A stretch of 64,000 nucleotides of DNA from an uncultured Anaerolineae bacterium (GCA_938034415.1 CALHLE010000029.1:1-64000), one strand, 5' to 3'; counted from the first letter of the stretch, positions 11,754 to 23,157 are shown. The notes: generated from the sequence alone by a model not told the origin. A program made the numbers and translations.

Positions 11754-12263
11754 TCAACTCATCTGGCGCTTGGCCAGCGCGCCGCCCACGATGCCGAGGA
11801 TCCAGCCGAACAGCAAGGCGAAGAGCAAATAGCCGAAGATGTAACTGACGTCCTGCCCGCGAAAGAACTCCGCGCCGAGCACGACGTTGAACTGTTCCAT
11901 CATCGCGATCTGATCCGGCGTGAGTTCGGCGGCGCGCTCGGCCACGGCCTGATCGTTCACGCTGAGGTAACGGGCGAAGTTGTAGAGCATGAACGGCAGG
12001 GCATAGCCCAGCGCGGCATAGATGCCGCCGGTGACGCCGGCGGAGCGGAAGGACTGCGGCTCGATCGGGATGGCTGCGCGCGCTGCGGCAATGCCGCCCG
12101 ACAAAGCGACGGCTGCCGCAACGACGCAATGCAGCGCCAAGAACGTGCTGGACAACAGCAGCATGATGACGCCGACGGCGGCGCCGATCGTCGCGACGAA
12201 CAGCGCGCGCTTGCGAGCCGTCGCCGCCGCCTCGACCTGTGACGGGGTGCGAACCTTCTTCAT
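11754..12263 (-). CDS. Small multi-pass membrane protein, last gene of the moxR-VWA operon
   Basis: 169 residues with about four hydrophobic segments (near 20-40, 45-65, 75-95, 140-162) and a polar loop AVAERAAELTPDQIAMMEQFN between the third and fourth. Spacing (6 nt) and strand put it in one operon with the gene at 12270..12794. The loop and topology resemble that neighbour (RLQAEVAQQLSPMQFRQMEA), so the two look like diverged duplicates. I do not recognise the family. Confidence 0.75.
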   Translation of the reverse strand: MKKVRTPSQVEAAATARKRALFVATIGAAVGVIMLLLSSTFLALHCVVAAAVALSGGIAAARAAIPIEPQSFRSAGVTGGIYAALGYALPFMLYNFARYLSVNDQAVAERAAELTPDQIAMMEQFNVVLGAEFFRGQDVSYIFGYLLFALLFGWILGIVGGALAKRQMS

Positions 12264-12269
12264 AGTTGC

Positions 12270-12794
12270 TTATGCTTGAGAGCGATGGTTGCGCATTGCG
12301 CCGCTCGCGCCGCCCAAGGCGCCCAGCGTCAGGCCCGCGATCGGGAAGCCCAGCCCACAGCAGGCAACGCTCAGCGCCAGCGAGAACTGCGTGAGGGTGC
12401 GCAGGTCAATGTTCGCCGCTTCCATTTGTCGGAACTGCATCGGGGAGAGCTGCTGCGCGACTTCGGCCTGCAATCGCTCGATGTTTGCCGGGTCGAACGA
12501 CTGGAGCAGCGAAGCCGCGACGAAGGCGCAAGAGACGCACAGGCCGGCGATCAGCCCGCTCAGGGCGCCGACGCTGTAGCCCGCGTTGCGGTGCAGCGCG
12601 CCGCTGCGACGAGCGGCGAAATAGCCGGCAATGCCGAACCCCATCATGATGATGAACGTGCCCAGCGCGCGCATGCCGGGCGACGAAGGCGCTTGCTGCG
12701 CGATGGCGGCCAGCGCCAAGGTCAGGCCGGCAATTACTCCCACGCGCAACGCCGGCCGAAGGTTGTGCGGCGATGTCTGCGATGAGCCGGTCAC
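12270..12794 (-). CDS. Small multi-pass membrane protein translationally coupled to the VWA gene
   Basis: 174 residues with about four hydrophobic segments and a polar loop LSPMQFRQMEAANIDL. The GTG start overlaps the VWA stop codon in a GTGA, so translation is probably coupled. It pairs with the following gene of similar size, topology and loop. Function unknown; the context suggests a membrane partner or target of the MoxR-VWA pair. Confidence 0.75.
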   Translation of the reverse strand: MTGSSQTSPHNLRPALRVGVIAGLTLALAAIAQQAPSSPGMRALGTFIIMMGFGIAGYFAARRSGALHRNAGYSVGALSGLIAGLCVSCAFVAASLLQSFDPANIERLQAEVAQQLSPMQFRQMEAANIDLRTLTQFSLALSVACCGLGFPIAGLTLGALGGASGAMRNHRSQA

Positions 12795-14176
12795 CGGTTT
12801 TGGAACAAATCGTCAATCGCGTCGGCCAATTGCTTGAGCGTCGCCACCTGGTGCACGGCGTGGCATAGCGGCGCGTAGGCCAGCATGTCGCTGTCGCCGT
12901 GCCCCCACTGGTAGGGCGGCTCCGGGTTGAACCAGATCACCCTGCGCGCGCGCATGCGCAGCATCTGCACCAGATCGGCGCGCGGGTCGTTGTAGTTGTT
13001 GCGTCCATCGCCCACGAAGATCAGCGTGGTGCGGCTGTCCACTGAATCGGAGAACTTCTCGCAGAACGTGCTCAGGCTGTGACCCAAATCGGTGTTGTAG
13101 TAGCCGGGCGGCAGCTCGCGCAGGACGATCTCGACCGCGTCCTGCGGCCGGTTCTCGGCAAAGATCATGCTGATCTCGTGCATGTCGCTGATGAAGGCGA
13201 ACGAGCGCGCCTTGCTGATCTGATCCTGCATCTCGTAGACCATGCGCAGCATGAACTCGGCCACCGGCCGCATGGAGGTCGAGACGTCCACGATGACCGT
13301 GAGCTTGGGCTTGAGGTGGCGGCGTTTCATCTTCAGCTCGATCGGCACGCCCAGGTTGCGCTGGTTGTAGCGGATGGTGCCCTTGGCGTCGAAGTGGCCC
13401 TGTTTGCCGCGACGCATGCGCAGCGCAGCCCGCGAGCGCAGCCGGGCCACCAGTCGGCGCACGTGGTTGCGCAGCTCGTCCGCTTCGGCCTCGCTCAGCG
13501 AAGACAACGGCCGGTTCATCAGGTCGTCAATGCGCTGCCGGCGCGGATTGTCGTCCGGCTGGTTGAGCAGGCTCTGCCCGACGAAGCGCGCCACCTGCTC
13601 GCGCAGCGCCTCGGCGTTGCCTTCCACCGTCTCGCGCACTTCTTGCCGGCCTTCGGCGCTCATGCCCTGTTGTTTGAGCTGCTTCATCAGCGCTTCGAGC
13701 GCGTCCTTGACCTGTTCAGGCGTCAGCCCCATCTGGCGCAGCATCCGCTCGGTCAGCCATTCCTGCACCTGCCGGTTGCCGCGCATGCCACGATTGATGC
13801 CGGCCTTCTGGGCGAACTGTTGCATCTGTTCGCGCGTGGGCTGTTGCCCTTGGGCCAGCATCTGCATCAGTTGGCGGAGCTGCTCGCGCAGTTGCTCGAT
13901 GGCGCGGCGGAGCTGCTCCTGCTGCTCTTGGCTCAGGCCCTGCGGCGGTTGCATGGGCGGGCCTTCGTGGCCGAAGTACAGCGGAAAGAGCTGCTCGAAC
14001 GACGGCACATCCGCCGGTTCTTTGACCAACGTCGCCTTCAGCGCGTTCTTGAACGTCTGGCGATCCATCACCCCGACGGCGCTGATGGCCTTCATCGCGT
14101 CGGCCGATTCGGCCAGCGACACGCGCACGCCGCTTGAGCGCAGCGCGCTGATGAATTCGACTATTCTCTCTTCCAT
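12791..14176 (-). CDS. CoxE-like VWA-domain protein, partner of MoxR ATPase
   Basis: 461 residues. The N-terminal part (RIVEFISALRSSGVRVSLAE) is typical of CoxE-like proteins. A Gln/Met-rich coiled region follows at about 80-215, then a von Willebrand A domain whose MIDAS motif is DVSTS (residues 297-301). In this family a MoxR-type AAA+ ATPase and a VWA protein act together as a metal-insertion or complex-assembly chaperone. The gene sits 45 nt downstream of moxR and overlaps the next gene. No cox or nitric-oxide reductase genes are nearby, so the client is unknown. Confidence 0.88.
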   Translation of the reverse strand: MEERIVEFISALRSSGVRVSLAESADAMKAISAVGVMDRQTFKNALKATLVKEPADVPSFEQLFPLYFGHEGPPMQPPQGLSQEQQEQLRRAIEQLREQLRQLMQMLAQGQQPTREQMQQFAQKAGINRGMRGNRQVQEWLTERMLRQMGLTPEQVKDALEALMKQLKQQGMSAEGRQEVRETVEGNAEALREQVARFVGQSLLNQPDDNPRRQRIDDLMNRPLSSLSEAEADELRNHVRRLVARLRSRAALRMRRGKQGHFDAKGTIRYNQRNLGVPIELKMKRRHLKPKLTVIVDVSTSMRPVAEFMLRMVYEMQDQISKARSFAFISDMHEISMIFAENRPQDAVEIVLRELPPGYYNTDLGHSLSTFCEKFSDSVDSRTTLIFVGDGRNNYNDPRADLVQMLRMRARRVIWFNPEPPYQWGHGDSDMLAYAPLCHAVHQVATLKQLADAIDDLFQNR

Positions 14177-14221
14177 CTCTTGCCAAAATTAAGGGCCAGG
14201 GGCTGATGTGCCCCCTGCCAA

Positions 14222-15148
14222 CTACCTCACGCCAAGGTCTTGTCCGCGCTTGCCGCCGCTCAGGGCGCGCCGGGCGCGTTGAATATCGCTCTCGTGCTTC
14301 AAGATGACCGTCAGCGTGTCGTTCAGCGTCTTCTCGTCGAGGTGCTTAGCGTTGATGGCGACGAGCGCTTTGGCCCAGTCCACCGTCTCGGCGACGCTGG
14401 GCGCCTTCTTTAAGTCCAGTCCGCGCAGGCGTTGCACGATCTCCACGCATTGCCGGGCCACTTGCGGCGCCAGGTCCGGCGCGCGCATCTGCACGATCCG
14501 CAGCTCCGACTCGAACGAAGGGTAATCCACGAAGAGATACAGCGCGCGGCGCTTGAGCGCTTCGCTCAGCTCGCGCGTGTTGTTGCTGGTCAGCACGACC
14601 ATCGGCTGGTGGTTGGCTTTGATCGTGCCCAGCTCCGGCACACTCACCTGGAAGTCGCTGAGGATCTCTAACAGGAAGGCCTCGAACTCCGCGTCGGCGC
14701 GGTCAATTTCGTCAATCAGCAGCACCACCGGCTTGTCGTTCATCAGCGCGCGCAACAGCGGGCGGGGCAACAAAAAGCGCCGGGAGAAGAAGACGTTTTC
14801 CTCTTTGCTCAGCGCGTCGGCAGCTTCGGCGAGCGTGGTGGCCTCTCCCATGATTTGACTCAGCTTATCGCGCAACAGTTGGGTATAGAGCATCTGCTTG
14901 GAGTACTCCCATTCGTAGAGCGCTTTGGATTCGTCCAGGCCCTCGTAGCATTGCAGGCGGATCAACTCGCGCCCGCTGGCCGCAGCCCAGGCCTTGGCCA
15001 GTTCAGTCTTGCCCACGCCGGCCGGCCCCTCGGCCAGGATCGGCTTGCCCATCTGCTCGGCCAAAAAGACCACCGTCGCGATTTCGTCTGATGCGATGTA
15101 GCGCTGCTCCAACAACCCCTGTTTAACATCTGCGATCTGCTTGAACAT
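14222..15148 (-). CDS. MoxR-family AAA+ ATPase
   Basis: 308 residues. Walker A is GPAGVGKTE (41-49) and Walker B is LLIDEID (143-149). The sensor-1 region carries TSNNTRELSEALKRR, with the arginine-finger area after it. It opens the operon moxR-VWA-membrane-membrane. A GGAGG site lies about 13 nt before the ATG. The operon is separated from upstream clpC by a strong terminator, so it should have its own promoter (a TAACAT is at 15178-15173). MoxR proteins couple ATP hydrolysis to maturation of partner complexes. Confidence 0.9.
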   Translation of the reverse strand: MFKQIADVKQGLLEQRYIASDEIATVVFLAEQMGKPILAEGPAGVGKTELAKAWAAASGRELIRLQCYEGLDESKALYEWEYSKQMLYTQLLRDKLSQIMGEATTLAEAADALSKEENVFFSRRFLLPRPLLRALMNDKPVVLLIDEIDRADAEFEAFLLEILSDFQVSVPELGTIKANHQPMVVLTSNNTRELSEALKRRALYLFVDYPSFESELRIVQMRAPDLAPQVARQCVEIVQRLRGLDLKKAPSVAETVDWAKALVAINAKHLDEKTLNDTLTVILKHESDIQRARRALSGGKRGQDLGVR

Positions 15149-15182
15149 GATAAGGAAAGGCCTCCGCGAGGGATGTTACCAG

Positions 15183-15226
15183 AAATAGAAAAGAAACTTC
15201 CGAAATCCTTGCGGTTTCGGAAGTTT
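15183..15226 (-). terminator. Rho-independent terminator of clpC
   Basis: 12-bp perfect stem (15194-15205 with 15215-15226, 9-nt loop), followed on the minus strand by a T-rich tract (CTTTTCTATTTC). It starts 32 nt after the clpC stop and isolates clpC from moxR. Confidence 0.88.
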
Positions 15227-15257
15227 GATCGCGCGGCGACGTGGCGCGGCAGTCTGA

Positions 15258-17795
<2,538 letters not shown>

Positions 17796-18088
17796 GTTCG
17801 ATCAAGCTCAAGGAGATCGGGGATCAGGGGTCAGGGATCGGAGCCGTTTGACAGCCGAGGATCGATGACCGGTGATCCAACTTCCCAAACACCACAAATC
17901 ACACTACACTACATCACTCTACACAAGCAGCACATTCCCGCTCGCGCACACCGCTCCGACGCCGTTGTCGGCCGTTCGCTCGCAAGCATCCGGCGCAGCG
18001 ACGGTGTGTGCTGCGTTACAGTCACGAGGATTATAGCGACCGGCATTAGTGAAACGTCAGAGGTCGGTTGGAGCGCCATTAGCGACGC
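17796..18088. other. Non-coding region upstream of clpC: G-rich iterations, AC-rich tract and a -10 box
   Basis: Bases 17815-17843 hold four loose iterations of GATCRGGG (gatcgggg, atcagggg, tcaggg, atcgg). Bases 17885-17930 are an AC-rich, G-poor tract. A TATAAT on the minus strand at 18035-18030 could start a clpC transcript with a leader of about 230 nt. No CIRCE or CtsR-type operator was found by eye, and no gene is seen. Confidence 0.5.
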
Positions 18089-18370
18089 TCAGCCCTCGCC
18101 CCGGCCGATGTTGCGCAGCACGCAGACGAAGTGGTCGGGGTCGTCGTCGGCGAGGAAGGAATAGGTGAGGTGGTAACCGTTGCCGAACGGCAGGTCCCAC
18201 ACGTCACACTCGGTCTTGCGGGGGTCGGGATCACTGACGATGCGCGCGTCGCGCGAGGGTTGGCGAGGCGACTGCGCGAAGCCGCGCAAGGCCAACAGCG
18301 CCTGCGCCTGCGTCCGCGCGTCGAGCGCGTCGAAGGCCTGCAAAAAGCGGGCAGTGACGCGGAAGATCAC
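18089..18370 (-). CDS. Putative RelE/ParE-like toxin
   Basis: 93 residues. The pattern resembles the RelE/ParE fold: an N-terminal strand and helix (FRVTARFLQAFDALDARTQAQALLALRGFAQSP), a middle WDLPFGNGYHLTYSF strand pair, and a final strand ending VCVLRNIGRGEG, where family members have an 'xxNIGxH' ending. The GTG start overlaps the stop of the upstream gene in a GTGA, the usual antitoxin-toxin arrangement. Catalytic residues cannot be assigned by eye. Confidence 0.6.
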   Translation of the reverse strand: MIFRVTARFLQAFDALDARTQAQALLALRGFAQSPRQPSRDARIVSDPDPRKTECDVWDLPFGNGYHLTYSFLADDDPDHFVCVLRNIGRGEG

Positions 18371-18741
18371 CGGCGCCTCCTATACCGGCGCAGCGCCGTT
18401 GCCAGACGATCGGCCTGCTCCAACTGCGCGGTGGGGTCGTTCTGCTTCAGAACAGCGATCAGGCTCTCTATGCTCGCGAAGTCCTGGTAGCGGCCGGCCT
18501 TTAGGTCGTCTTCGACATCGCGCTCGGCGCGACGCCACTCGGCGGTGTAGAACCAGGCATCCTTAGGGTTGATGCGGCGGGGACGCGGTGGCTGCAGCGC
18601 GAACTCGATCGCGTCTATCAGGCCGATCAACGCCCACAGTGGGTTGCCGAACCGGTCGAACATCGCTTCGGCTCGAAGTATCGCCGAATTCGCTAGTCCA
18701 ATGTCCGGTCGTAGGATGCGCCTCATCCAAGATTCACCCAT
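18367..18741 (-). CDS. Putative antitoxin partner of the RelE/ParE-like protein
   Basis: 124 residues. The C-terminal half is charged and helical (RRAERDVEDDLKAGRYQDFASIESLIAVLKQ), resembling the toxin-wrapping tail of type II antitoxins. The N-terminal half carries a hydrophobic helix (PLWALIGLIDAIEFAL) rather than a recognisable ribbon-helix-helix. It is longer than common antitoxins, so a later ATG (18726) is possible. The assignment rests mainly on the 4-nt overlap with the toxin-like gene. Confidence 0.5.
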   Translation of the reverse strand: MGESWMRRILRPDIGLANSAILRAEAMFDRFGNPLWALIGLIDAIEFALQPPRPRRINPKDAWFYTAEWRRAERDVEDDLKAGRYQDFASIESLIAVLKQNDPTAQLEQADRLATALRRYRRRR

Positions 18742-18813
18742 GTAGCCACTTCTCCGGTGTCATCCGGCCTGTCGTGGCGGCGGTCGGTCGCGATGTCCCA
18801 GCCGTCCCTTCGT

Positions 18814-19947
18814 TCACTTGAGCCAGCGATCCAGCCAGGCGAATGCTTCCTCCTGCATCTTGACGTTGAACTGGTGCGGCGCGTCGTAGAAGCGACAGGC
18901 GAAACGCTCGCACAGGCCGGCCTTGGCGTAGAGCGCGGCGAGCCGGTCGCACGTGTGCTGCATGCCCGCCAGCGGAAAGAGCGCATCCTGGGCGCACTGT
19001 TGCACCATCAGCGCGCCGGGCATGCCCATCGCGGCCACGTCGCTCAGCTCCAGCCAGCCGGCCAGGCCGGGCACGTATTGCGCCCAGGAGTGCCGCGCGA
19101 TGTGCTCTGGCAGCAGCTCGCGCCAGTCGGTCATCCAGCCGACCGAGACGGCAACCTTGACGCGCGAGTCGGCGCCAAACAGCCAATTTGCGCGCATGGC
19201 GCCCATGGAGAAGCCAATGCAGCCGATGCGCTCGCGGTCCACCTCCGGGCGTGAGGCCAAATAGTCCACGCTGGCGCGGTCGTCGTGGGCCAGGATGCCC
19301 ATCCACGTCGCCCCGGCGGCGACGATGTGTCGCATCACCAGTTCCTCCAGCAGGCTGTAGGTTTCGTTCACGCCGGCTACGCCGGTCTTGAATTGCGCGC
19401 GGCGCTGCATCTCTTTCACCAGCTCCGGCGGCGCCTGTTGCAAATCCAGCCGGCGTTCGCCCCAGTAGAACGCATCAATGACGATCACGACGTAGCCGCG
19501 CCGGACCAGCGCGTCGGCGAACGCGCGCCCGCCGTAACCGCTCTGGCGATAGGCGACCAAGTGCGGCGACTCTCGCTCGGTCTCCACCAGCTTCTCTTTG
19601 CCGTGCACGTAGTAGCCGCCATGGTCGTGCAACGCGACGATGGCGGGCGCGGGCGCGCTTAGCCCTTTAGGGATCAACACGTAGGCCGGCACGCGCGACC
19701 AGGGCGCACTGGAGAAGAGCACCTTCTCGCGCACATAGTCGCCCTTGTCCACCACTTCGATCACCTGAGGATTAGGCTGGACGGGCGGCGGCGCATAGCG
19801 CAGCAACTCCAGCGCCTTGGCGCGCGCTGCCTGGCGCCAAGCGTGCAAGTCGGTGAACCATGGGTTGAGGAAAGACAGCGTCGGTGAATGGCCCTCGGCG
19901 ATGGCCGAGATAAAAGGGTGCAAGTTGCCGAGAGGGGGATGGGACAT
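18814..19947 (-). CDS. Alpha/beta hydrolase of the dienelactone hydrolase/acetyl-xylan esterase type
   Basis: 377 residues. The oxyanion strand PAIVALHDHGGYYVHGKEKL precedes the nucleophile elbow GFSMG (Ser catalytic). The acid is probably the Asp in VQQCAQDALFPL, and the His lies in APHQFN near the C-terminus. No signal peptide is visible, so it is probably cytoplasmic. Substrate unknown; ester hydrolysis is the safe call. A GATAAT on the minus strand lies 16 nt before the ATG. Its 3' end is 72 nt from the antitoxin start, so co-transcription is possible. Confidence 0.8.
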   Translation of the reverse strand: MSHPPLGNLHPFISAIAEGHSPTLSFLNPWFTDLHAWRQAARAKALELLRYAPPPVQPNPQVIEVVDKGDYVREKVLFSSAPWSRVPAYVLIPKGLSAPAPAIVALHDHGGYYVHGKEKLVETERESPHLVAYRQSGYGGRAFADALVRRGYVVIVIDAFYWGERRLDLQQAPPELVKEMQRRAQFKTGVAGVNETYSLLEELVMRHIVAAGATWMGILAHDDRASVDYLASRPEVDRERIGCIGFSMGAMRANWLFGADSRVKVAVSVGWMTDWRELLPEHIARHSWAQYVPGLAGWLELSDVAAMGMPGALMVQQCAQDALFPLAGMQHTCDRLAALYAKAGLCERFACRFYDAPHQFNVKMQEEAFAWLDRWLK

Positions 19948-20034
19948 CGCGCCTTCGGCGCAGATTATCGGCTATTTCGCTGATGCGTTCACACTTGCGC
20001 CGATTGCAGCTGCAGCCAGGGCGCGCGAAGCATC

Positions 20035-20065
20035 GTGCGTCCCGCCGGGGGCCGGCGGGACGCAC
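20035..20065 (-). terminator. Strong hairpin downstream of the MFS efflux gene
   Basis: GTGCGTCCCGCC (20035-20046) pairs perfectly with GGCGGGACGCAC (20054-20065) over a 7-nt G/C loop, 9 nt after the MFS stop. There is no T-run, so termination is inferred from position and stability. Confidence 0.55.
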
Positions 20066-20074
20066 GGTATGCTA

Positions 20075-21343
20075 TTACTTCCCGGCCACTTGTATGCCGA
20101 CCGCAGACCGCGCAGGCGCGCCTTGCGCACTCAGCGTCGCCCGCTTGCTGCCGATGACCAGCGCCAGCGCAATTGCGATGAAGATCGCGCCGGTCCAGTA
20201 GGGGGCGCCGATGCCGATGGTGTCGAAGACGAGGCCAGCCCATAGCGGACCAAACACGCGGGTGAGCGCGTTGAGCGATTGCGTCACCCCCAGGATGCTG
20301 CCTTGCTCCTGATGCGATACCTGATTCGACACCATGCCGGTCAACGTCGGCGTGGTCAAGCCATTGCCGACGCTCAGCGCGCCGAGCACTGGGAAGAGCA
20401 TCCAGGCCTGTGGCGCAAAGGCGATCAGCATGTAGGTGACTGCCTGTAAGCCCATGCCGAAGATGGCCAGCCGACGATCGCCAAAACGCGGCACCAAGCG
20501 CCGGACGATGGCCGCTTGCATGATCACCCCGACCACCCCGACGAAGCTAAACAAGATCGCGTTCTCATTCGGCCCCCAGTCAAATCGCTCCAGCGTGAAG
20601 AGCGAAAAGTTGTTTTGCAAGCCGGAGAAGGCAAAGTTGAAACCGAACACAGCCAGCAGCAGCGCCGTCAGGTTGGGGCGTTTGAGCGCGTCCCACAGCG
20701 CGCCGGCGGGGTTGACCTTAGCCAAGGCAAAAGGTTCGCGCGTGCGCTGCTCAACGGGCAGCGACTCGGGTAGGATGAAGTAACCCAGCGCGACGTTGGC
20801 CAGGGCCAGCGCGCCCGCGAAGTAAGCCGGCGCAGAAAGGCTGATGTTGCTCAGCGCGCCGCCCAGCGCCGGGCCGATGATGAAGCCCAGTCCAAAAGCA
20901 GCGCCGATCAGGCCGAAGGCCTTGGAGCGATCCTTTGGCGGCGTGACGTCGGCGATGAACGCCTGCGCGATCGAGATGTTGCCGCCGGTGATGCCGTCAA
21001 TGATGCGGGCCAGGAACAGCAGCCAGAGCGCGCCGGCCGCGCCGAAGACGAAATAGCCGATCGCCGTGCCGAACAGGCTGAGCAGCAACACCGGCCGTCG
21101 GCCGTAGCGATCGCTGAGCCAGCCCAGCAACGGCGCCGCAGCAAACTGGAAGAGCGAATATGAGGCGCTGAGCAAGGCCACGGTCAGCGCGTCGGTGTTG
21201 AATTGACGCACAATAAACGGGGTAATCGGGATGAGGATGCCTACCCCCAGCAGGTCAATGAAAACCGTGATGAAGATAAACGTCAACGCGCCGCGTCCGA
21301 CGCTGTTATTTGATTGCGCAGGATTAACCTTTCTGTTAAGCAT
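20075..21343 (-). CDS. MFS efflux transporter, TetA-like drug:proton antiporter
   Basis: 422 residues with 12 predicted membrane segments. The MFS signature [16 protein letters not shown] lies in loop 2-3, and motif-C-like [12 protein letters not shown] is in segment 5. These place it with the 12-segment DHA1/TetA group. The start at 21343 (MLNRKVNP) is chosen because GAGGAG lies about 8 nt upstream; the longer frame adds a non-membrane, non-conserved stretch. It lies 70 nt downstream of a tetR-type gene on the same strand, so repression by that regulator is likely. The exported compound is unknown. Confidence 0.88.
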   Translation of the reverse strand: MLNRKVNPAQSNNSVGRGALTFIFITVFIDLLGVGILIPITPFIVRQFNTDALTVALLSASYSLFQFAAAPLLGWLSDRYGRRPVLLLSLFGTAIGYFVFGAAGALWLLFLARIIDGITGGNISIAQAFIADVTPPKDRSKAFGLIGAAFGLGFIIGPALGGALSNISLSAPAYFAGALALANVALGYFILPESLPVEQRTREPFALAKVNPAGALWDALKRPNLTALLLAVFGFNFAFSGLQNNFSLFTLERFDWGPNENAILFSFVGVVGVIMQAAIVRRLVPRFGDRRLAIFGMGLQAVTYMLIAFAPQAWMLFPVLGALSVGNGLTTPTLTGMVSNQVSHQEQGSILGVTQSLNALTRVFGPLWAGLVFDTIGIGAPYWTGAIFIAIALALVIGSKRATLSAQGAPARSAVGIQVAGK

Positions 21344-21413
21344 CGTATGCTCTCCTCTCGCGTCCTCGGGAATCAGATGGAAAGATGAAACCGATTTCTG
21401 TCCTATGAGCTTG

Positions 21414-22055
21414 CTAAGCCTGCCGCGCACCGGCCACGCCATGGAAGAACGTTTCGAGCAGCGCGCGGGTCAACGTCGCGCGATCCTCGTCGGGGGATGA
21501 GCCACTTGACTCGGTGAACAGCCGGCGAAAGGCCAAGGCGATGACCTCCGGGTCTATGGCGCGCAGCTCGCCCGCAGCGATGCCCTCCTTCACCAGTTGA
21601 AGCAGCGGCTCGTTGAGCTGCGCGAACGCTTCCCGCAACTGCGCTTGCTGCTCTGCGCTCAACTGGCGCATCGCGGCGTCCATCATGGCGGCGTTGTAAG
21701 TGGCAGCCAGCGGCCGGCGTTGCCGTTCCATCGCCAAGCGCTCCAGGCGCTGGCGCGCGCTGAGCGACCGGTCGTTGACGATGCGCTCGATGTCGCGCCG
21801 CACGCGACGCAGAAGGTCTAGCGCGCCTGCGGTGAGCAGGTCGGCCTTGCTCGGAAAGTGGTAGTACAGCGTCGCCTTGGTCAGCCCGGCCGCGCGCGCA
21901 ATGTCGCTCATAGAAACTGCCTCGTAACCGCGCTCGTTGATCAGGCGCATGGCGTGCTGGAAGATGGCGCGTCGGGTATCCTCTGCGCTGCCCAGCGCGA
22001 CGGGCTGCCTGCCTGGTCTGCGCCTGCTTACACCGATGATCGACGCCTGACTCAC
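21414..22055 (-). CDS. TetR-family transcriptional repressor
   Basis: 213 residues from a GTG at 22055. The N-terminal helix-turn-helix is clear (AIFQHAMRLINERGYEAVSM, then DIARAAGLTKATLYYHFPSK), followed by a helical ligand domain. The longer frame upstream is rejected because family members begin about 20-25 residues before the HTH and the extra sequence is low-complexity. It precedes the MFS gene, the common regulator-efflux order, and an inverted repeat lies just upstream. Confidence 0.88.
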   Translation of the reverse strand: MSQASIIGVSRRRPGRQPVALGSAEDTRRAIFQHAMRLINERGYEAVSMSDIARAAGLTKATLYYHFPSKADLLTAGALDLLRRVRRDIERIVNDRSLSARQRLERLAMERQRRPLAATYNAAMMDAAMRQLSAEQQAQLREAFAQLNEPLLQLVKEGIAAGELRAIDPEVIALAFRRLFTESSGSSPDEDRATLTRALLETFFHGVAGARQA

Positions 22056-22061
22056 AATCAG

Positions 22062-22085
22062 ACTGACCGGTATGATTAATTCAGT
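22062..22085. promoter_or_regulatory. Candidate TetR operator
   Basis: ACTGA (22062-22066) and TCAGT (22081-22085) form an inverted repeat with a 14-nt spacer, 6 nt upstream of the tetR GTG. The AT-rich spacer lies where the promoter should be. Binding is inferred from position only. Confidence 0.4.
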
Positions 22086-22378
22086 TGTCTTAATGCCATA
22101 TGAACGTTTGCACAGTTTTTGTTTAATGTCACTTCCCAGATGCCGCCTGCTTACTCGAATCGCGCAACGCGCGCAGTTTCGCGGCAGACCACCTCGCGGT
22201 GCCTCGCACGCAAACGAACCGCGCGAGCGCATCCTTGTCGCCATGGATGAAGCGCACCAGGGCTTCGCTCCGGTTTGGGCGATCCGTTTGGCGCGCATGC
22301 GGTCGGGCAGTTTCTCGTGAAATTGCTGAGTCCGCGATGAAAGATGCGCATCCTAATGTATGATGCGTAGCATCGCGC
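22086..22378. other. Gap between tetR and the next gene; no gene recognised
   Basis: About 290 nt. The minus strand can be read as a coding-like stretch (ALVRFIHGDKDALARF and onward to 22129), but it has no start signal or family match and may be a decayed gene end. On the plus strand a TATGAT at 22359-22364 could serve the gene at 22379. Confidence 0.35.
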
Positions 22379-23098
22379 ATGAAACGCAGGCAATTTATGA
22401 AGGGCATTGGCTGGTTGACGCTGCTCCTGGGCAGCGCAGGCGCATTGCTGTGGTTGTGGCAACGGAACAGCGGCGAAGAGCGGCGCATGGCGGAGATGCT
22501 GGGGTTGTCGCCCACGGGGGACGGCGCCTGGGAGGATGTGGACGAACCGTCCAGAGCAGTCGCGCTCCGCAAGCAGCGCCCCACCTTGCGCGGCTCGATC
22601 CATGGTTACACCGCCTCCGTCTGGCAGCGCGCCTATTATCTTCAGCAAGGCGACTCGCGCCCCTATCTGCGCGCGCCGTTCTATGCGCTTGCGTTCGAGC
22701 TTCCGGCTCCGGCGCCGGTGAAGCTGACCATCGAACCCACAGGGCTTCAGGAGGATGTGCCCTCGCTGGCGAGCCGATGGCCGGAAGTGCTCACCGGCGA
22801 CTTAGCCTTCGATGCCGAGGCGCGCGTGACCAGCCCGCAACCCACCGAGGCCGGCGCGTACTTGTCACCCGAACTGCGCCGCGCCGTACTGGACTTCTTC
22901 GCGCGTTTCGCTTGTGACAATGCCACCGACCATCGGCCTGACCTGCGCAGGGCGGTGCTCGGCTGGTTCGAGGTTGAACCCTCGCGCGTTACTTACACCA
23001 CGTTCTGCCTGCCCGAGAAGCTCGGCGCAGGCGCAGGACGCATGCAGTGCGCCCTGCCGCTGCTGGACGCGCTGGCGCAAGCGGCCACGCCCACGTAG
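22379..23098 (+). CDS. Hypothetical protein with twin-Arg-like N-terminal membrane anchor
   Basis: 239 residues. MKRRQFMKGIGWLTLLLGSAGALLWLW resembles a Tat-type or signal-anchor N-terminus; the rest is soluble and presumably outside the membrane. A YTASVWQRAYYLQQ segment and two cysteines (CDNATDHR, TTFCLPEK) stand out. I do not recognise the family. It stands alone between the divergent tetR and the next plus-strand gene. Confidence 0.6.
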   Translation: MKRRQFMKGIGWLTLLLGSAGALLWLWQRNSGEERRMAEMLGLSPTGDGAWEDVDEPSRAVALRKQRPTLRGSIHGYTASVWQRAYYLQQGDSRPYLRAPFYALAFELPAPAPVKLTIEPTGLQEDVPSLASRWPEVLTGDLAFDAEARVTSPQPTEAGAYLSPELRRAVLDFFARFACDNATDHRPDLRRAVLGWFEVEPSRVTYTTFCLPEKLGAGAGRMQCALPLLDALAQAATPT

Positions 23099-23142
23099 CG
23101 CCGCTCCATCGCCATCCGAGGGCGCTGGACGTGATGCAGGCG

Positions 23143-23148
23143 TAGAAT
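23143..23148 (+). promoter_or_regulatory. -10 box TAGAAT, near-leaderless start of the first amidohydrolase
   Basis: TAGAAT ends 9 nt before the ATG at 23158, predicting a leader of about 2 nt. Confidence 0.55.
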
Positions 23149-23157
23149 TGCCGTATC

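Noticed and set aside
22072-22320. An 82-codon plus-strand frame upstream of the Tat-like hypothetical
   Set aside because: It overlaps the tetR operator, starts without a ribosome site or -10 at the right distance and shows no family match.
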